From Hyphomicrobiaceae bacterium (GTDB lineage Bacteria; Pseudomonadota; Alphaproteobacteria; Rhizobiales; Hyphomicrobiaceae), in contig JAGRKV010000051.1 in NCBI GenBank assembly GCA_020442165.1, forward strand, positions 434,001-498,000: a stretch of DNA of 64,000 nucleotides, read 5' to 3'. Below are positions 1-9,187 of this stretch, one piece after another. The translations under genes and the position numbers were made by a program. Positions within the stretch are counted from its first letter, which is position 1. Each line of letters starts with the position of its first letter. The notes under the pieces are model-generated. The model did no database searches. It saw only the letters and a program-made list of their open reading frames with translations, and was not told the DNA's origin.

Positions 1-1077
1 GTGGATGGCAGCCATGTTGGAGCCGCCGAGGAGGTCCTTCACCTTGTCGTAGCCGCCGTTGGCGCCAACCTTGAAGTAGCTAGGATCGTTCATCAGCAGC
101 GTAATGGCGCCGAAGCCGATGATGAAGGTGAGGATATAGAAGTAGCCGATGAAGCCGGTGGCAAAGAATACCGACTTGCGTGCTTCCTTGGCGTTGGCGA
201 CCGTGAAGAACCGCATCAGGATGTGCGGCAGGCCCGCAGTGCCGAACATCAGTGCCAGACCCAGCGAGATCGCCGAGACGGGATCGCTGATGAGTGCGCC
301 AGGTCCCATGATGGCGACGGCCTTGGGATGAACCTCAGTCGCCTTCCTGAAGAGCGCTTCAGGCGAGAAGCCGAAATTGGCGAGCACCATGATGGCCATG
401 AAGGTCGCACCGCCCAAGAGCAGGCAGGCCTTGATGATCTGCACCCACGTTGTCGCGACCATGCCACCGAAGGCGACATAGACGATCATGAGGCAACCGA
501 CGACGATCACGGCGTAGAGGTAGTCGAGGCCGAACAGCAGTTCGATCAGTTTGCCGGCGCCGACCATCTGCGCGATCAGGTAGAAGGCGACGACGACGAG
601 CGTGCCGATCGCCGACATTGTGCGCACTGGCACGGGCGACAGGCGGAAAGAAACCACGTCGGCGAAGGTGTACTTGCCGAGGTTGCGCAGTCGCTCGGCG
701 ATCAGGAACAGGATGATGGGCCAGCCTACCAGCCAGCCGACCGAGTAGATGACGCCGTCATAACCCGACGAGAAAACCAGTCCGGATATGCCGAGGAATG
801 AGGCCGCCGACATATAGTCGCCGGCAAGCGCCAGGCCGTTTTGGAAGCCGGTGATTCCGCCACCTGCGGTATAGAAGTCCGAGGCGGACTTTGTGCGCGA
901 GGCGGCCCATTTGGTGATGCCGAGCGTGAAGAGGACGAAGATGCCGAACATCACGATCGCTTCGAGATTGAGCGCCTGTTTGCCGCCACCTTCGATGGCG
1001 CCAGCAGCGAACGTGGCTGTGGTGGTGGCGATCAGCGCCGCTGAGGCTGCCAGTGATCTAATGCCAAATCTTGTCAT
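1..1077 (-). CDS. actP: Cation/acetate symporter ActP, C-terminus outside window
   Basis: Sodium:solute symporter family protein that imports acetate and similar short monocarboxylates with a cation across the inner membrane. The window holds the first 359 codons of a family usually about 550 residues long, so the C-terminal part is missing at the left edge. The product starts [12 protein letters not shown], has a cleavable-looking leader, then several membrane helices; [19 protein letters not shown] and the [12 protein letters not shown] segment are typical of ActP. A ribosome site GAGGAG lies inside the end of the upstream DUF485 gene, 2 bp away, so the two are translated together. Pairing with DUF485 is the classical yjcH-actP arrangement and supports the acetate assignment over other symporters. 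Confidence 0.93.
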   Translation of the reverse strand, partial: MTRFGIRSLAASAALIATTTATFAAGAIEGGGKQALNLEAIVMFGIFVLFTLGITKWAASRTKSASDFYTAGGGITGFQNGLALAGDYMSAASFLGISGLVFSSGYDGVIYSVGWLVGWPIILFLIAERLRNLGKYTFADVVSFRLSPVPVRTMSAIGTLVVVAFYLIAQMVGAGKLIELLFGLDYLYAVIVVGCLMIVYVAFGGMVATTWVQIIKACLLLGGATFMAIMVLANFGFSPEALFRKATEVHPKAVAIMGPGALISDPVSAISLGLALMFGTAGLPHILMRFFTVANAKEARKSVFFATGFIGYFYILTFIIGFGAITLLMNDPSYFKVGANGGYDKVKDLLGGSNMAAIH

Positions 1078-1079
1078 AA

Positions 1080-1385
1080 TCACAGCTCCTCGGTGATGCG
1101 GCGCGTCAGGGCGTCGAATTCGCTGTTGGCTCGACGCACGTAGATGCCGGTCAGGATGAAGGCTGCGATAATCACGAAAATGCCAAGTGGTATGCCAATG
1201 GTCGTGACACCGTCTGCGAAAAGTGGGGTTGCAAGCAGCGGTTTGTTGAATGCGACTAGCAAGACAAAGCCGAAATAGATGGTGAGCATGATGATGGAAA
1301 GCGTCACGCCGAAGCGTGTCCGCTTGCTCACAAGTTCCTGGTAGGCAGGGTTGGAGCGTATGCGCTCCATTTCCTTTGGTGTCAT
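1080..1385 (-). CDS. yjcH: DUF485 membrane protein (YjcH-like), actP partner
   Basis: Small inner-membrane protein of the DUF485 family, 101 residues, with two hydrophobic helices (about residues 26-46 and 60-85) after a polar N-terminus reading [19 protein letters not shown], which is the family signature region. I chose the ATG at 1385 because GAGGAG stands 9 bp before it; a GTG at 1409 would add eight residues. The gene ends 2 bp before actP and is probably co-transcribed with it. Members are linked to acetate uptake, but the biochemical role is unknown. Confidence 0.9.
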   Translation of the reverse strand: MTPKEMERIRSNPAYQELVSKRTRFGVTLSIIMLTIYFGFVLLVAFNKPLLATPLFADGVTTIGIPLGIFVIIAAFILTGIYVRRANSEFDALTRRITEEL

Positions 1386-1775
1386 GGACGTCGTCTCCTC
1401 GTGGCTCACGCGCGCGAAATCCCGCCGTGGTAGCGCCGGTTGTCGTTATTGCCTTGGATTGGATGCGGCTTGCTTTTTCCGCGTTGGCTTCTCAAGCCTT
1501 GCATTATCTAACTCGTGCGCGCCGCAACCACGATGTGCCAAGGTTGCCCGGAGCTGCAACGGAGCCGTCAAGCTATGCCATGTAAAAGCATTGCAGAGGT
1601 ACTAATCAGTTAGTCGTGACTTCTTTTTCAGACGCATTGACATCAATAAGTTTGAATTGGAGATATGCCTTTTTGCGGCGTTTTTCTCGTGGTGGCCTGG
1701 CTTCAAATGCGTTTGCTTCAAAATTAAATTGGGCGAAAGTCGAGTGGTCGTAACAGTGTGCTTAACGCTTTGCGC
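1386..1775. other. Intergenic region upstream of DUF485-actP
   Basis: About 390 bp without a convincing gene. It should hold the promoter for the leftward DUF485-actP pair and the end of the SLC13 permease transcript. I see a short perfect dyad ATTGA-CA-TCAAT at 1636-1647, too short to assign to a regulator, and AT-rich sequence near 1600-1740. No strong terminator hairpin with a T-run was found. Confidence 0.4.
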
Positions 1776-3560
1776 TCAAAGCGGCCACGCCATCAAGATG
1801 GCGGGAACGCCGACAGCAACGACGATGATTTCGAGCGGCAGGCCCAAACGCCAGTAATCGCCGAAGCTATAGCCACCGGGCCCCATGATGAGCGTGTTGT
1901 TCTTGTGGCCGATCGGGGTGAGGAAGGCGCACGACGCAGCGACTGCCACCGCCATCAGGAAGGGATCGGGATTAGAGCCGAGCTTTTGGGCAACCTCGAC
2001 GGCGATGGGGGCCGCAACCAATGTCGTTGCGGTGTTGTTGAGGACATCGGACAGCGTCATCGTCAAGGCCATGACGATGGTGAGAACGGCCCAGGCCGGC
2101 AGTCCCGTCGATATGTCGACGATGCCCTTTGCCAGAACGCCGGTGGCGCCAGACGATTCAAGCGCGTTGCCTATCGGGATCAGCGAGCCGATCAGAACGA
2201 CGACTGGCCACTCGATGGTGTCATAGAGGTTGCGCAGCGGAACGATGCCCAGCAGCACATAGATGAGAGCGACCAGGGCAAGCGCTATCGGCAGGTAGAG
2301 CAGACCAAATGTCGATAACGCAATGGCGGCGGCAAAAATTCCACCTGACAGCAACGCCCGCGAGCGGTCCGTCACCTCCAGCCCGCGTTCGCGTAGCGGG
2401 AGGACGCCTGTGGTCTCGACCAGCTGCGGAACGGTTTCCTTCGGAGCCAGCAGAAGCAGAACGTCGCCTGCCTGCAGGGATGTGCGGCGGACGCGGGTGC
2501 CCAGGCGCTTGCCCTGGCGGGAAATGCCGATCAGCCAGACGCCAAACCGGTCGAGGAGGCTGAGCGATGCACTGGAGCGCCCTTCGATCGCGGCGCCCGG
2601 TCTGACAACGGCCTCGACCAGTTCCAGCTCCGCTTCGACGAGTTCGGCGTGGTGGCGCTCCTTCTCGACGTAGGCAAGCTTGTTCGTTCCGGCGAATGCG
2701 TCGATCTTTTCGGCGGCTGTCTCCACCAGTAGGACGTCGCCGGCCTGGAGCTTCAGCCAGCCTGCTGCGTGGGGCAGGCGATGATGATTGCGGATCACAT
2801 TGAGCAGCGCGACCTCGGCCTCCTTTGCGGTGGCATCAACCTCCGCCAGGGGCTTGCCCGCGAATTCCGACTCCTGCGTGACTGTCAGCTCGGCGATGTA
2901 TTCGTCGAGTTCGTAGGGCGACGTGCCGGGGACTGTATCGTCCTTCGGCTGGGGGATCAGCCGCCATCCGATGAGCGCAATGAAGGCCACGCCGACAACA
3001 GCGCAGGCGAGGCCGACGGGTGCGTAGTCAAACATCTGGAATGGTGCGCCAAGCGTACGCTCGCGGAATGTGGAAACTATGATGTTGGGGGGCGTTCCAA
3101 TGAGCGTCACCAAACCGCCGAGGATGGTGGCGAACGACAGCGGCATGAGGGTGAGACCGGGCGACCGTTTGGCCTTGCGCGCGGCTTCGATGTCGACGGG
3201 CATCAGCAATGCGAGTGCGCCGACATTGTTCATGAATGACGATAGCACCGCTCCCAGTCCGGAAACGCGGAGGATATGACTGGAAATATTCGTTCCTGCG
3301 CCGAGCACGGCCCGCGCGATGAGGTCCACCGCGCCTGAACTTGCCAGGCCGTGGCTGACAACGAGCACCAGGGCGATAATCACGGTTGCTGGATGGCCGA
3401 AACCCTCGAAGGCCTTATCGCCGGGGACGGCGCCAAGAATTACCGCAGCGATGAGAGCGCCAAACGCGACGAGATCGTAGCGCCAACGCCCCCAAACCAG
3501 CAGGACGAGGACCGCAACCAGCAGTGTGAGAATCGTCAGCTGTTCAGGCGTGAACATCAT
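1776..3560 (-). CDS. SLC13-family permease with two RCK_C (TrkA-C) domains
   Basis: Inner-membrane transporter of the SLC13/divalent anion:sodium symporter type, about 594 residues. Hydrophobic helices fill residues 1-200 and 400-594. The middle (about 205-385) is soluble and holds two RCK_C/TrkA_C-like modules, seen as ESEFAGKPLAEVD...AGDVLLVE and EGRSSASLS...AGDVLLLLAP. The conserved GTPPNIIVS and SDVLNNTATTLV segments are the paired re-entrant motifs of this family. Substrate cannot be told: sulfate, dicarboxylate or another anion. ATGs at 3560 and 3557 are both possible; a TTG at 3596 would add twelve residues without hydrophobic character. It is monocistronic as far as visible. Confidence 0.85.
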   Translation of the reverse strand: MMFTPEQLTILTLLVAVLVLLVWGRWRYDLVAFGALIAAVILGAVPGDKAFEGFGHPATVIIALVLVVSHGLASSGAVDLIARAVLGAGTNISSHILRVSGLGAVLSSFMNNVGALALLMPVDIEAARKAKRSPGLTLMPLSFATILGGLVTLIGTPPNIIVSTFRERTLGAPFQMFDYAPVGLACAVVGVAFIALIGWRLIPQPKDDTVPGTSPYELDEYIAELTVTQESEFAGKPLAEVDATAKEAEVALLNVIRNHHRLPHAAGWLKLQAGDVLLVETAAEKIDAFAGTNKLAYVEKERHHAELVEAELELVEAVVRPGAAIEGRSSASLSLLDRFGVWLIGISRQGKRLGTRVRRTSLQAGDVLLLLAPKETVPQLVETTGVLPLRERGLEVTDRSRALLSGGIFAAAIALSTFGLLYLPIALALVALIYVLLGIVPLRNLYDTIEWPVVVLIGSLIPIGNALESSGATGVLAKGIVDISTGLPAWAVLTIVMALTMTLSDVLNNTATTLVAAPIAVEVAQKLGSNPDPFLMAVAVAASCAFLTPIGHKNNTLIMGPGGYSFGDYWRLGLPLEIIVVAVGVPAILMAWPL

Positions 3561-3774
3561 GACAGCTGTTGTGTGATGTTCAGCGCGGAAAGGCAACCCG
3601 GCTGATGGCTGTCACAAGAACTGGCTTGTGGCGCACTCTTCCTGGGGTTTAGCGTGCCGGGATGAGCGGGCTGCTGCTTCCTGCCTCAACCTGGCTGGCG
3701 GGCAGACATCGGTCCTGCCACATACCCGGTTTGCGCTCAATGGTGACGCTGCTCGCCAGCAGCGTTCTTTTCCC

Positions 3775-4017
3775 TCAGAGGAGACCTGCCGACTTGATCT
3801 CGTTCTGGCAGCGCTTGCCCAGTTTGTAGAACTTGGTGATGACGCAGTACTTCACCTTGGACACAGTCGGGTTGGTGCCAATGCACAGACGGCGAACGTC
3901 ACCTTCGCAAGCTGCGCGCAGGGCAGGTGTTACCTCTGGCGGCAGTTCGAACTTATCCTCGGCAATGGCTGGTGCGGCGGTGGCCAGGGCGAGCGCCATC
4001 ATGCTGTAGCGGATCAT
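3775..4017 (-). CDS. Small secreted Cys-rich protein
   Basis: An 80-residue protein with a signal peptide ending near PAIAED (about residue 19). The mature part carries four cysteines in a spacing like the Cys-rich FGFR/GLG1-type repeat: C-x3-DVRRLC, then a VKYC, then KLGKRCQNEI. Disulfide-bonded export to the periplasm is inferred. Small single-repeat proteins of this look occur in Hyphomicrobiales, but I know no function. It stands alone between the SLC13 gene and mmsA. Confidence 0.75.
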   Translation of the reverse strand: MIRYSMMALALATAAPAIAEDKFELPPEVTPALRAACEGDVRRLCIGTNPTVSKVKYCVITKFYKLGKRCQNEIKSAGLL

Positions 4018-4322
4018 GGGAACCCCCGTTCCGTTCTTCTCACTTTTCTCATGTTGCTTGGCGCAAAGACCATGCCGCGCGGGATGAATTAAGGACGCGG
4101 AGAGTCACTGCGACAGCTAACCGCACGAATCTTGGTTAATCCGCGTGTTGCGTTGCGACTTTCGTCTTGGCCCAGGCGTTTTGTCGGGTTGCAGGCCAGG
4201 AAGGGGCTGCACGCAAGGGTTGGATAGCCATCGTGCCAATGTGCCGGAACGAACCGGTGCGGGGAAAACTTTGAGGGTTGTCCTGCCAGCCAGTGGTCTT
4301 GCGCCGGGGGATGCCGCGCGGG
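4018..4322. other. Intergenic region, no feature recognised
   Basis: About 305 bp upstream of the small Cys-rich gene and downstream of mmsA. Short open frames here have no homology I recognise and no good ribosome site. It presumably holds the promoter of the leftward small gene; I see no clear hairpin terminator for mmsA. Confidence 0.4.
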
Positions 4323-5822
4323 TTATTTCATTGTCGGAATTGAAAACTCGGCGCCGGTGCGAATTCCAGACGGCCAGCGCGAGGTGACGGTTTTGGTCTT
4401 GGTGTAGAAGCGGATGGAGTCGGGACCATGCTGGTTGAGGTCGCCGAAACAGGAGCGCTTCCAGCCGCCAAACGTGTAGTAGGCGAGCGGCACAGGGATC
4501 GGCACGTTGACGCCAACCATGCCGACGTTGACCTTCGCGGCAAAATCGCGGGCGGCATCTCCGTCGCGTGTGAAGATGGCGACGCCGTTGCCGTATTCGT
4601 GTTCGTTTGGCAGACGCAGTGCGTCGTCGTAGTTTTGTGCGCGCACGACCGACAGGACGGGGCCGAAGATTTCTTCCTTGTAAATGCGCATGTCGGGCGT
4701 CACTTGATCGAACAGCGATCCGCCCAGATAGAAGCCGTTCTCGTAGCCCTGCATCCTGAAGCCGCGTCCGTCGACAACGAGCTTGGCGCCTTCGCTGACG
4801 CCGAGGTCGATGTAGCCCTTGACCTTTTCCAGATGCTGCCGCGTCACCAATGGGCCGAAGTCGGCATCGAGTGCCGTCGACGGTCCGACGCGGAGCGATT
4901 CGACGCGCGGCACCAGCTTCTGCATCAGCCTGTCGGCAGTATCTTCGCCAACAGGAACGGCGACGGAGATCGCCATGCAGCGCTCTCCCGCAGATCCGTA
5001 TCCTGCGCCGATCAGCGCATCAACAGCCAGATCGATGTCGGCATCGGGTAGGATAATCATGTGGTTCTTGGCGCCGCCGAAACATTGAACGCGCTTGCCG
5101 TGAGCGGCGCCGGTCGCATAGACGTATTGCGCGATATCCGACGAGCCGACGAAGCCGACAGCCATGATGTCGGGATCGGTGAGGATGGCATCGACGGCTT
5201 CCTTGTCGCCATTCACCACATTGAAAATTCCGGCAGGCAGACCAGCTTCGATGAACAATTCAGCGAGCATCAACGGCACCGTTGGCGCGCGTTCGGACGG
5301 CTTGAGAATAAAGGCGTTGCCACAGGCGATTGCTGGTGCCGCCTTCCACAGCGGGATCATGGCGGGGAAGTTGAACGGCGTGATGCCGGCAACGACGCCC
5401 AGCGGCTGGCGCATCGAATAGATGTCGATGCCAGGGCCGGCGCCCTCGGTGTATTCGCCTTTCATCAGGTGGGGAACACCGATCGCGAACTCGCACACTT
5501 CCAGCCCGCGCTGGATGTCGCCCTTGGCATCGGGGATGACCTTGCCGTGCTCGCGCGCCAACGCATCGGCAAGCTTGTCCATGTCGCGGTTGAGGAGGTC
5601 GACGAACTTCATCATGACGCGGGCGCGCCGCTGAGGATTGGTTGCGGCCCATTCGGGCTGCGCCGCCTTGGCATTCTCGACGGCCTGGCGGACATCGGCT
5701 GACGAGCCCAAGCCAACTCTTGCTGCGATCTCGCCGGTCATGGGCCAGAAGACGTCGCTGTAGCGGCCGGATGTGGCAGTGACAGGTTTACAGCCGATGA
5801 AATGGGTCAACTCGCGGGGCAT
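4323..5822 (-). CDS. mmsA: Methylmalonate-semialdehyde dehydrogenase (CoA-acylating)
   Basis: NAD-dependent aldehyde dehydrogenase of 499 residues that converts (methyl)malonate semialdehyde to propionyl-CoA or acetyl-CoA with loss of CO2, in valine, pyrimidine or inositol breakdown. The catalytic cysteine lies in GSAGERCMAIS (about residue 280), and PFNFPAMIPLW plus the IPVPLAYYTFGGWK end are diagnostic for the CoA-acylating MmsA subgroup. The ATG at 5822 is preceded by GAGGAG at 9 bp; an in-frame ATG five codons upstream lies inside that site. It is divergent from a LysR-type regulator about 100 bp away, which probably controls it. No mmsB or ivd neighbour is present. Confidence 0.93.
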   Translation of the reverse strand: MPRELTHFIGCKPVTATSGRYSDVFWPMTGEIAARVGLGSSADVRQAVENAKAAQPEWAATNPQRRARVMMKFVDLLNRDMDKLADALAREHGKVIPDAKGDIQRGLEVCEFAIGVPHLMKGEYTEGAGPGIDIYSMRQPLGVVAGITPFNFPAMIPLWKAAPAIACGNAFILKPSERAPTVPLMLAELFIEAGLPAGIFNVVNGDKEAVDAILTDPDIMAVGFVGSSDIAQYVYATGAAHGKRVQCFGGAKNHMIILPDADIDLAVDALIGAGYGSAGERCMAISVAVPVGEDTADRLMQKLVPRVESLRVGPSTALDADFGPLVTRQHLEKVKGYIDLGVSEGAKLVVDGRGFRMQGYENGFYLGGSLFDQVTPDMRIYKEEIFGPVLSVVRAQNYDDALRLPNEHEYGNGVAIFTRDGDAARDFAAKVNVGMVGVNVPIPVPLAYYTFGGWKRSCFGDLNQHGPDSIRFYTKTKTVTSRWPSGIRTGAEFSIPTMK

Positions 5823-5863
5823 GTTCTGTCTCCTCATGATCGGGGGCGGATTTCTTGTCTTCT

Positions 5864-5890
5864 GGTCAAATCTTCATGCGCGTTTTGACC
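5864..5890. promoter_or_regulatory. Candidate LysR operator between mmsA and lysR
   Basis: Inverted repeat GGTCAAA (5864-5870) and TTTGACC (5884-5890), 7-bp perfect arms separated by 13 bp, in the divergent mmsA/LysR intergenic region. Position and shape suit a LysR-type regulator, but no footprint or comparison supports it here. Confidence 0.4.
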
Positions 5891-5924
5891 TGTTGCAGCA
5901 ATTCCCATAGAACCAGAACCCGCT

Positions 5925-6830
5925 ATGCGAAAATTCAGAAACGAACTCGATTGGGACCAATTGCGCGTCTTCCTGGCGGTGGCGCGTGCCGGGCAGTTTT
6001 TTGGGGCATCCCGCAGGCTCGGGCTCGATCAGGCGACCGTCACACGGCGGGTACAGTCGCTGGAGACAACCCTTGGGAGTCGCCTGTTCGACCGGCTGAC
6101 GACCGGCGCGGCGTTGACGGCGGCGGGGCGGGAACTGCTTGCGCGGGCGGAGCGGATCGAGGCTGAGGTCCTGCAGCTGACGGCTGCCATCTCGCCTGAC
6201 AGGCAGGAGGTTGAGGGCCGTGTGCGGGTTGGAGCGCCGGATGGCTTCGGCACGCTGTTTCTTGCCTCTCGGTTTGTTGCGCTGGCCGAGGCTCATCCAA
6301 AGCTCGACATAGTCCTTGTGCCGCTGCCACGTTCGTTCTCGCTGTCGCGGCGGGAGGTTGATCTTGCTATTACGGTCGAGCGCCCAGCCGAAGGGCGGCT
6401 CAAGGTGCGCAAGCTCACGGACTACTCGCTGTCGCTTTATGCGGCGCAGAGCTATCTCGACAAGGCACCGCCATTGCGCCAGCGGCAGGATCTGCCCGCG
6501 CACCGCTTCGTCTCGTATGTGCCGGACCTGCTGTTTGCCCCATCATTGGACGTGCGTGCTGAACTCGGGCTCGACGAAGCGCGGACGTTTCAATGTGCCA
6601 GCGTGCTGGGACAGATCGAAGCGGTGAAGAGCGGCATGGGGCTAGGGCTGCTGCACGACTACGCAGCCGCAATTCATGACGATATCCGGCTGGTGCTGCC
6701 CAAGCTCCGGTTCATGCGCACCTATTGGATCGTGACCCATGCCGACATGGCGCAGTCAACGCCGGTGCGGGCGGTGCACGATCATATCGTGGCGCTAACG
6801 ACGTCGCAGAAAAAGGCTTTTATTCGCTGA
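5925..6830 (+). CDS. LysR-type transcriptional regulator
   Basis: A 301-residue regulator. The N-terminal winged helix-turn-helix is at about residues 8-66 (LRVFLAVARAGQFFGASRRLGLDQATVTRRVQ), followed by a linker helix and a periplasmic-binding-like effector domain from about residue 90. LysR proteins bind dyads between themselves and a divergent target, and the neighbour here is mmsA, with a dyad in the gap. Likely target is therefore mmsA; the effector is unknown. Length is normal. Confidence 0.92.
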   Translation: MRKFRNELDWDQLRVFLAVARAGQFFGASRRLGLDQATVTRRVQSLETTLGSRLFDRLTTGAALTAAGRELLARAERIEAEVLQLTAAISPDRQEVEGRVRVGAPDGFGTLFLASRFVALAEAHPKLDIVLVPLPRSFSLSRREVDLAITVERPAEGRLKVRKLTDYSLSLYAAQSYLDKAPPLRQRQDLPAHRFVSYVPDLLFAPSLDVRAELGLDEARTFQCASVLGQIEAVKSGMGLGLLHDYAAAIHDDIRLVLPKLRFMRTYWIVTHADMAQSTPVRAVHDHIVALTTSQKKAFIR

Positions 6831-6887
6831 GCCGATCGGGGGCGCGGGCGGAGTGGGGAGAGCGAGCGCGGTGGTGGGGACTGCCGG

Positions 6888-7358
6888 TCAGCGGTCCTTG
6901 CCCGTACCGAAAACGCGATGCAGGGCTTCGGCGACACGAACGCTATCGACTTCGTCCTTGTGGATGACGTCGGCAGCACCAGCCTCCAGCAAAACGGACT
7001 TGCGTTTGCGCGTTGCCTGGCCGGAAACAACGACGACGGGGCCGTCGTAGCCTGCGCGCCGCAGGAATGGCAGCGTCTGGGCGGCATTGTCGCTGGGTTT
7101 CAGGACATCGTCGAGGAACACGATCTCAGGCGAACGCGCTATCACTTCGTCCAGGGCTCGTCCCAATGTCGCTGCCCGCCGGATCTCGACGTCGTAGCCC
7201 AGCATCAAGTGCAAGGTCGCCTTGAGCCGGTCAGCGTCGAAGGTTTCATCCTCGACGATGAGGATGTCCTTGAGGACAGGCAATCCCGCACGCGACTTTG
7301 TCACGCCGCTACGCTTGGCAAGATAATCGCCTCCGGATTTGTTGGCTGGGCCTGCCAT
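6888..7358 (-). CDS. Single-domain response regulator (receiver only)
   Basis: A 156-residue receiver protein. DILIVEDET supplies the acidic pair near residues 36-37, IVFLDDVLKP carries the likely phospho-acceptor Asp84, and VVVVSGQ plus a following Lys/Arg-rich segment complete the fold. About 27 N-terminal residues precede the domain. There is no DNA-binding or enzymatic output domain, so it acts through protein contact or as a phosphorelay intermediate. It lies 167 bp downstream of the histidine kinase gene on the same strand, at the end of the signalling series that starts at 11723, and is the natural partner of that kinase. Confidence 0.88.
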   Translation of the reverse strand: MAGPANKSGGDYLAKRSGVTKSRAGLPVLKDILIVEDETFDADRLKATLHLMLGYDVEIRRAATLGRALDEVIARSPEIVFLDDVLKPSDNAAQTLPFLRRAGYDGPVVVVSGQATRKRKSVLLEAGAADVIHKDEVDSVRVAEALHRVFGTGKDR

Positions 7359-7525
7359 GTTCGCTGCTTCGACCTCTCCCTGGTATGCCTAGAAGACTGC
7401 CAATAGCGATCTTTCCGTCCGCGATCAATCGCAACAGTTGGGTGGATCTAACACAGGGTTGCCGCGAAGGGTCGCAAGCTGGAGGGCACTTTTGCCAAAT
7501 TGTGGGTAATGAGGCTGAACGGACG

Positions 7526-8668
7526 CTAACTGAAGATCCGCTTTGGCCAGCTCAACTTGAAGGTCGTGCCGCGTGCCTTCGCCGGATCGGATTGGACTGC
7601 CATGGTGCCGCCGACAGTCTCTATGGTCCGGTTAACGAAGGCGAGGCCCATGCCAGTGCTGCCATCCTTCGGCGCGAGGGTACGGAACGGAAGCAGGATC
7701 GAAGCATGGTGCGCGGGGTCAATCCCGGGTCCGTCGTCTGCTATAGTTACAACTAGGTGCCTGGGCTGATCGGTAGCTGTGATAACGATGTGCCCGGTCT
7801 TGCGATCGTGGTGGACGATGGCATTTTGAACAAGGTTCCGCAAAACGAGATCGAAGGCAGCCTTTACGGTTGTCAGGTTTGGCCAATCGCCTTCGATGTC
7901 GATCGTGAAGCCACCAGGGACCGCGAGCGAGGCGACCACCGTTTCGACGATGGCACGGGTTTCAACAGATTCTGCGATTTCGGATTTGCGGCCGACACTG
8001 GCGTAATCCAGGAGCGAGGTCATCATCTCGTTCATCCGGCGCGTGCGCTTGCCGATTTCCTCCAGGCGCATGCTGGCGGTTGCCATGTCACCCGTTTCCA
8101 GGCTGGCGGCCAGATCCTCGCTGGCGTAGCGCAGGGCGCGGAGCGGCGATTTTAAATCGTGTGAGACGATAGCTGCGAAGTCTTCAAGATCGCGGTTGGC
8201 GCGGGCGAGTTCCGCATTCGCGCGCGACAGCTCGCGGGATTTTTCGGCCGCAATGGTCTCCGCAATCAAGCGTGCGCGCATCTGCTTGGACAAGTCGGCT
8301 TCGAGGTCCGAACGCGACGTGGAGCGGGCGATCAGCATCAGGTAGTGGCGACCTTCTGCATGCCACAGCACGGTGAGATTGAGCCGTGGTGCGCCTTCGA
8401 AGCTGGTGACGATGCGGATGGCTGGAAGGTCGATGACGCGACCGGGCGATTCCTTGAGTGCATGAAGATCGGTTTCGAGTCCGATCAGGGGCAGACAGTA
8501 ATCGAGCAACGGCTCACCAATATCGAATGAATCGACGAGATGGCCGTAGCGCGCCGTGATGCGCAACTCCTCATCGAACCAGATCAAACCATAGACGCCA
8601 CGCTCGGCAAGCATGCGGCCAGCGGCAACCAGGGGGCTTGGCGAGAATTGCGAGGCTTCATCCGGCAT
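7526..8668 (-). CDS. Soluble PAS-like sensor histidine kinase
   Basis: A 380-residue kinase. Residues 18-115 look like a PAS sensor (GVYGLIWFDEELRITARYG), residues 120-163 form a coiled linker, the HisKA phospho-site is His170 in AIVSHDLKSPLRAL, and the HATPase_c domain follows with LVLRNLVQNAIVHHD (N box), IADDGPGIDP (G1) and STGMGLAFV (G2). No transmembrane helix is visible, so it is cytosolic. The gene starts 15 bp after the Ras-like GTPase gene, in the same series as the OmpA-type protein, and is followed by a receiver-only protein. This suggests its signal comes from the GTPase/membrane module; that is inference. Confidence 0.9.
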   Translation of the reverse strand: MPDEASQFSPSPLVAAGRMLAERGVYGLIWFDEELRITARYGHLVDSFDIGEPLLDYCLPLIGLETDLHALKESPGRVIDLPAIRIVTSFEGAPRLNLTVLWHAEGRHYLMLIARSTSRSDLEADLSKQMRARLIAETIAAEKSRELSRANAELARANRDLEDFAAIVSHDLKSPLRALRYASEDLAASLETGDMATASMRLEEIGKRTRRMNEMMTSLLDYASVGRKSEIAESVETRAIVETVVASLAVPGGFTIDIEGDWPNLTTVKAAFDLVLRNLVQNAIVHHDRKTGHIVITATDQPRHLVVTIADDGPGIDPAHHASILLPFRTLAPKDGSTGMGLAFVNRTIETVGGTMAVQSDPAKARGTTFKLSWPKRIFS

Positions 8669-8683
8669 GGCTGCTCCGCTGCG

Positions 8684-9187
8684 TCACAGTCCGCGACGCA
8701 GCATGGTTGAGGCCGCTTCGTGAAATGCTTGTTTTACATTATCGCCAGTCAAAGCGCTGGTATGAAATACGCCGGATCTGCCGGAGGCGAGTTCTGCGGG
8801 AATGCTCGCGTCGTCACCGTCGAACAGATCCATCTTGTTGACGATGAGCGCCTCGTAGCGTCCCGGGAACTGGGAACGGAAGCCTTTGGAAAGCGAAAGC
8901 ATGGTGTCGAGTGTCTGGCGGCGTGTGACATCACCGATGATGAAGGCGGCGGATGCTTCCTTCATGTAGACGTGCTGGAACATGGCTTCGCCGAAATTGC
9001 CGTCCGTGTCCCAAATGATGAGCGACATGGCCTGATTGGTGGGTGTGGCGGGAATGTCGTAGCGGTAGATGTCGACGCCAAGCGTCGGCTTGTAGTCGGT
9101 CTCAAACCGGTCGAAAACCAGGCGCTTGGCGAGCGATGACTTGCCGACCCCGATCTCGCCCAGGAGCATGAGCTTGCGCGCGATCAT
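8684..9187 (-). CDS. Ras-superfamily small GTPase
   Basis: A 167-residue small GTPase. The motifs are in order: P-loop GEIGVGKSS (G1), YKPTLGVDIY with a switch-I Thr (G2), IIWDTDGNFGEAMF (G3), VNKMD (G4) and TSAL (G5). The usual switch-II glutamine of DTAGQ is replaced, since the sequence reads DTDGN, so intrinsic hydrolysis may be low and depend on a partner. Length and motif layout fit Rab/Ras-like proteins rather than Era/Obg types. The start overlaps the end of the OmpA-type gene by 4 bp (ATGA), indicating translational coupling. That neighbour has a segment resembling Roadblock/longin domains, which are known GTPase partners. Confidence 0.9.
   Translation of the reverse strand: MIARKLMLLGEIGVGKSSLAKRLVFDRFETDYKPTLGVDIYRYDIPATPTNQAMSLIIWDTDGNFGEAMFQHVYMKEASAAFIIGDVTRRQTLDTMLSLSKGFRSQFPGRYEALIVNKMDLFDGDDASIPAELASGRSGVFHTSALTGDNVKQAFHEAASTMLRRGL

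Noticed and set aside
1-801. Open frame on the plus strand over actP
   Set aside because: Antisense to a recognisable symporter; translation is His/Asp-rich and unlike any family.
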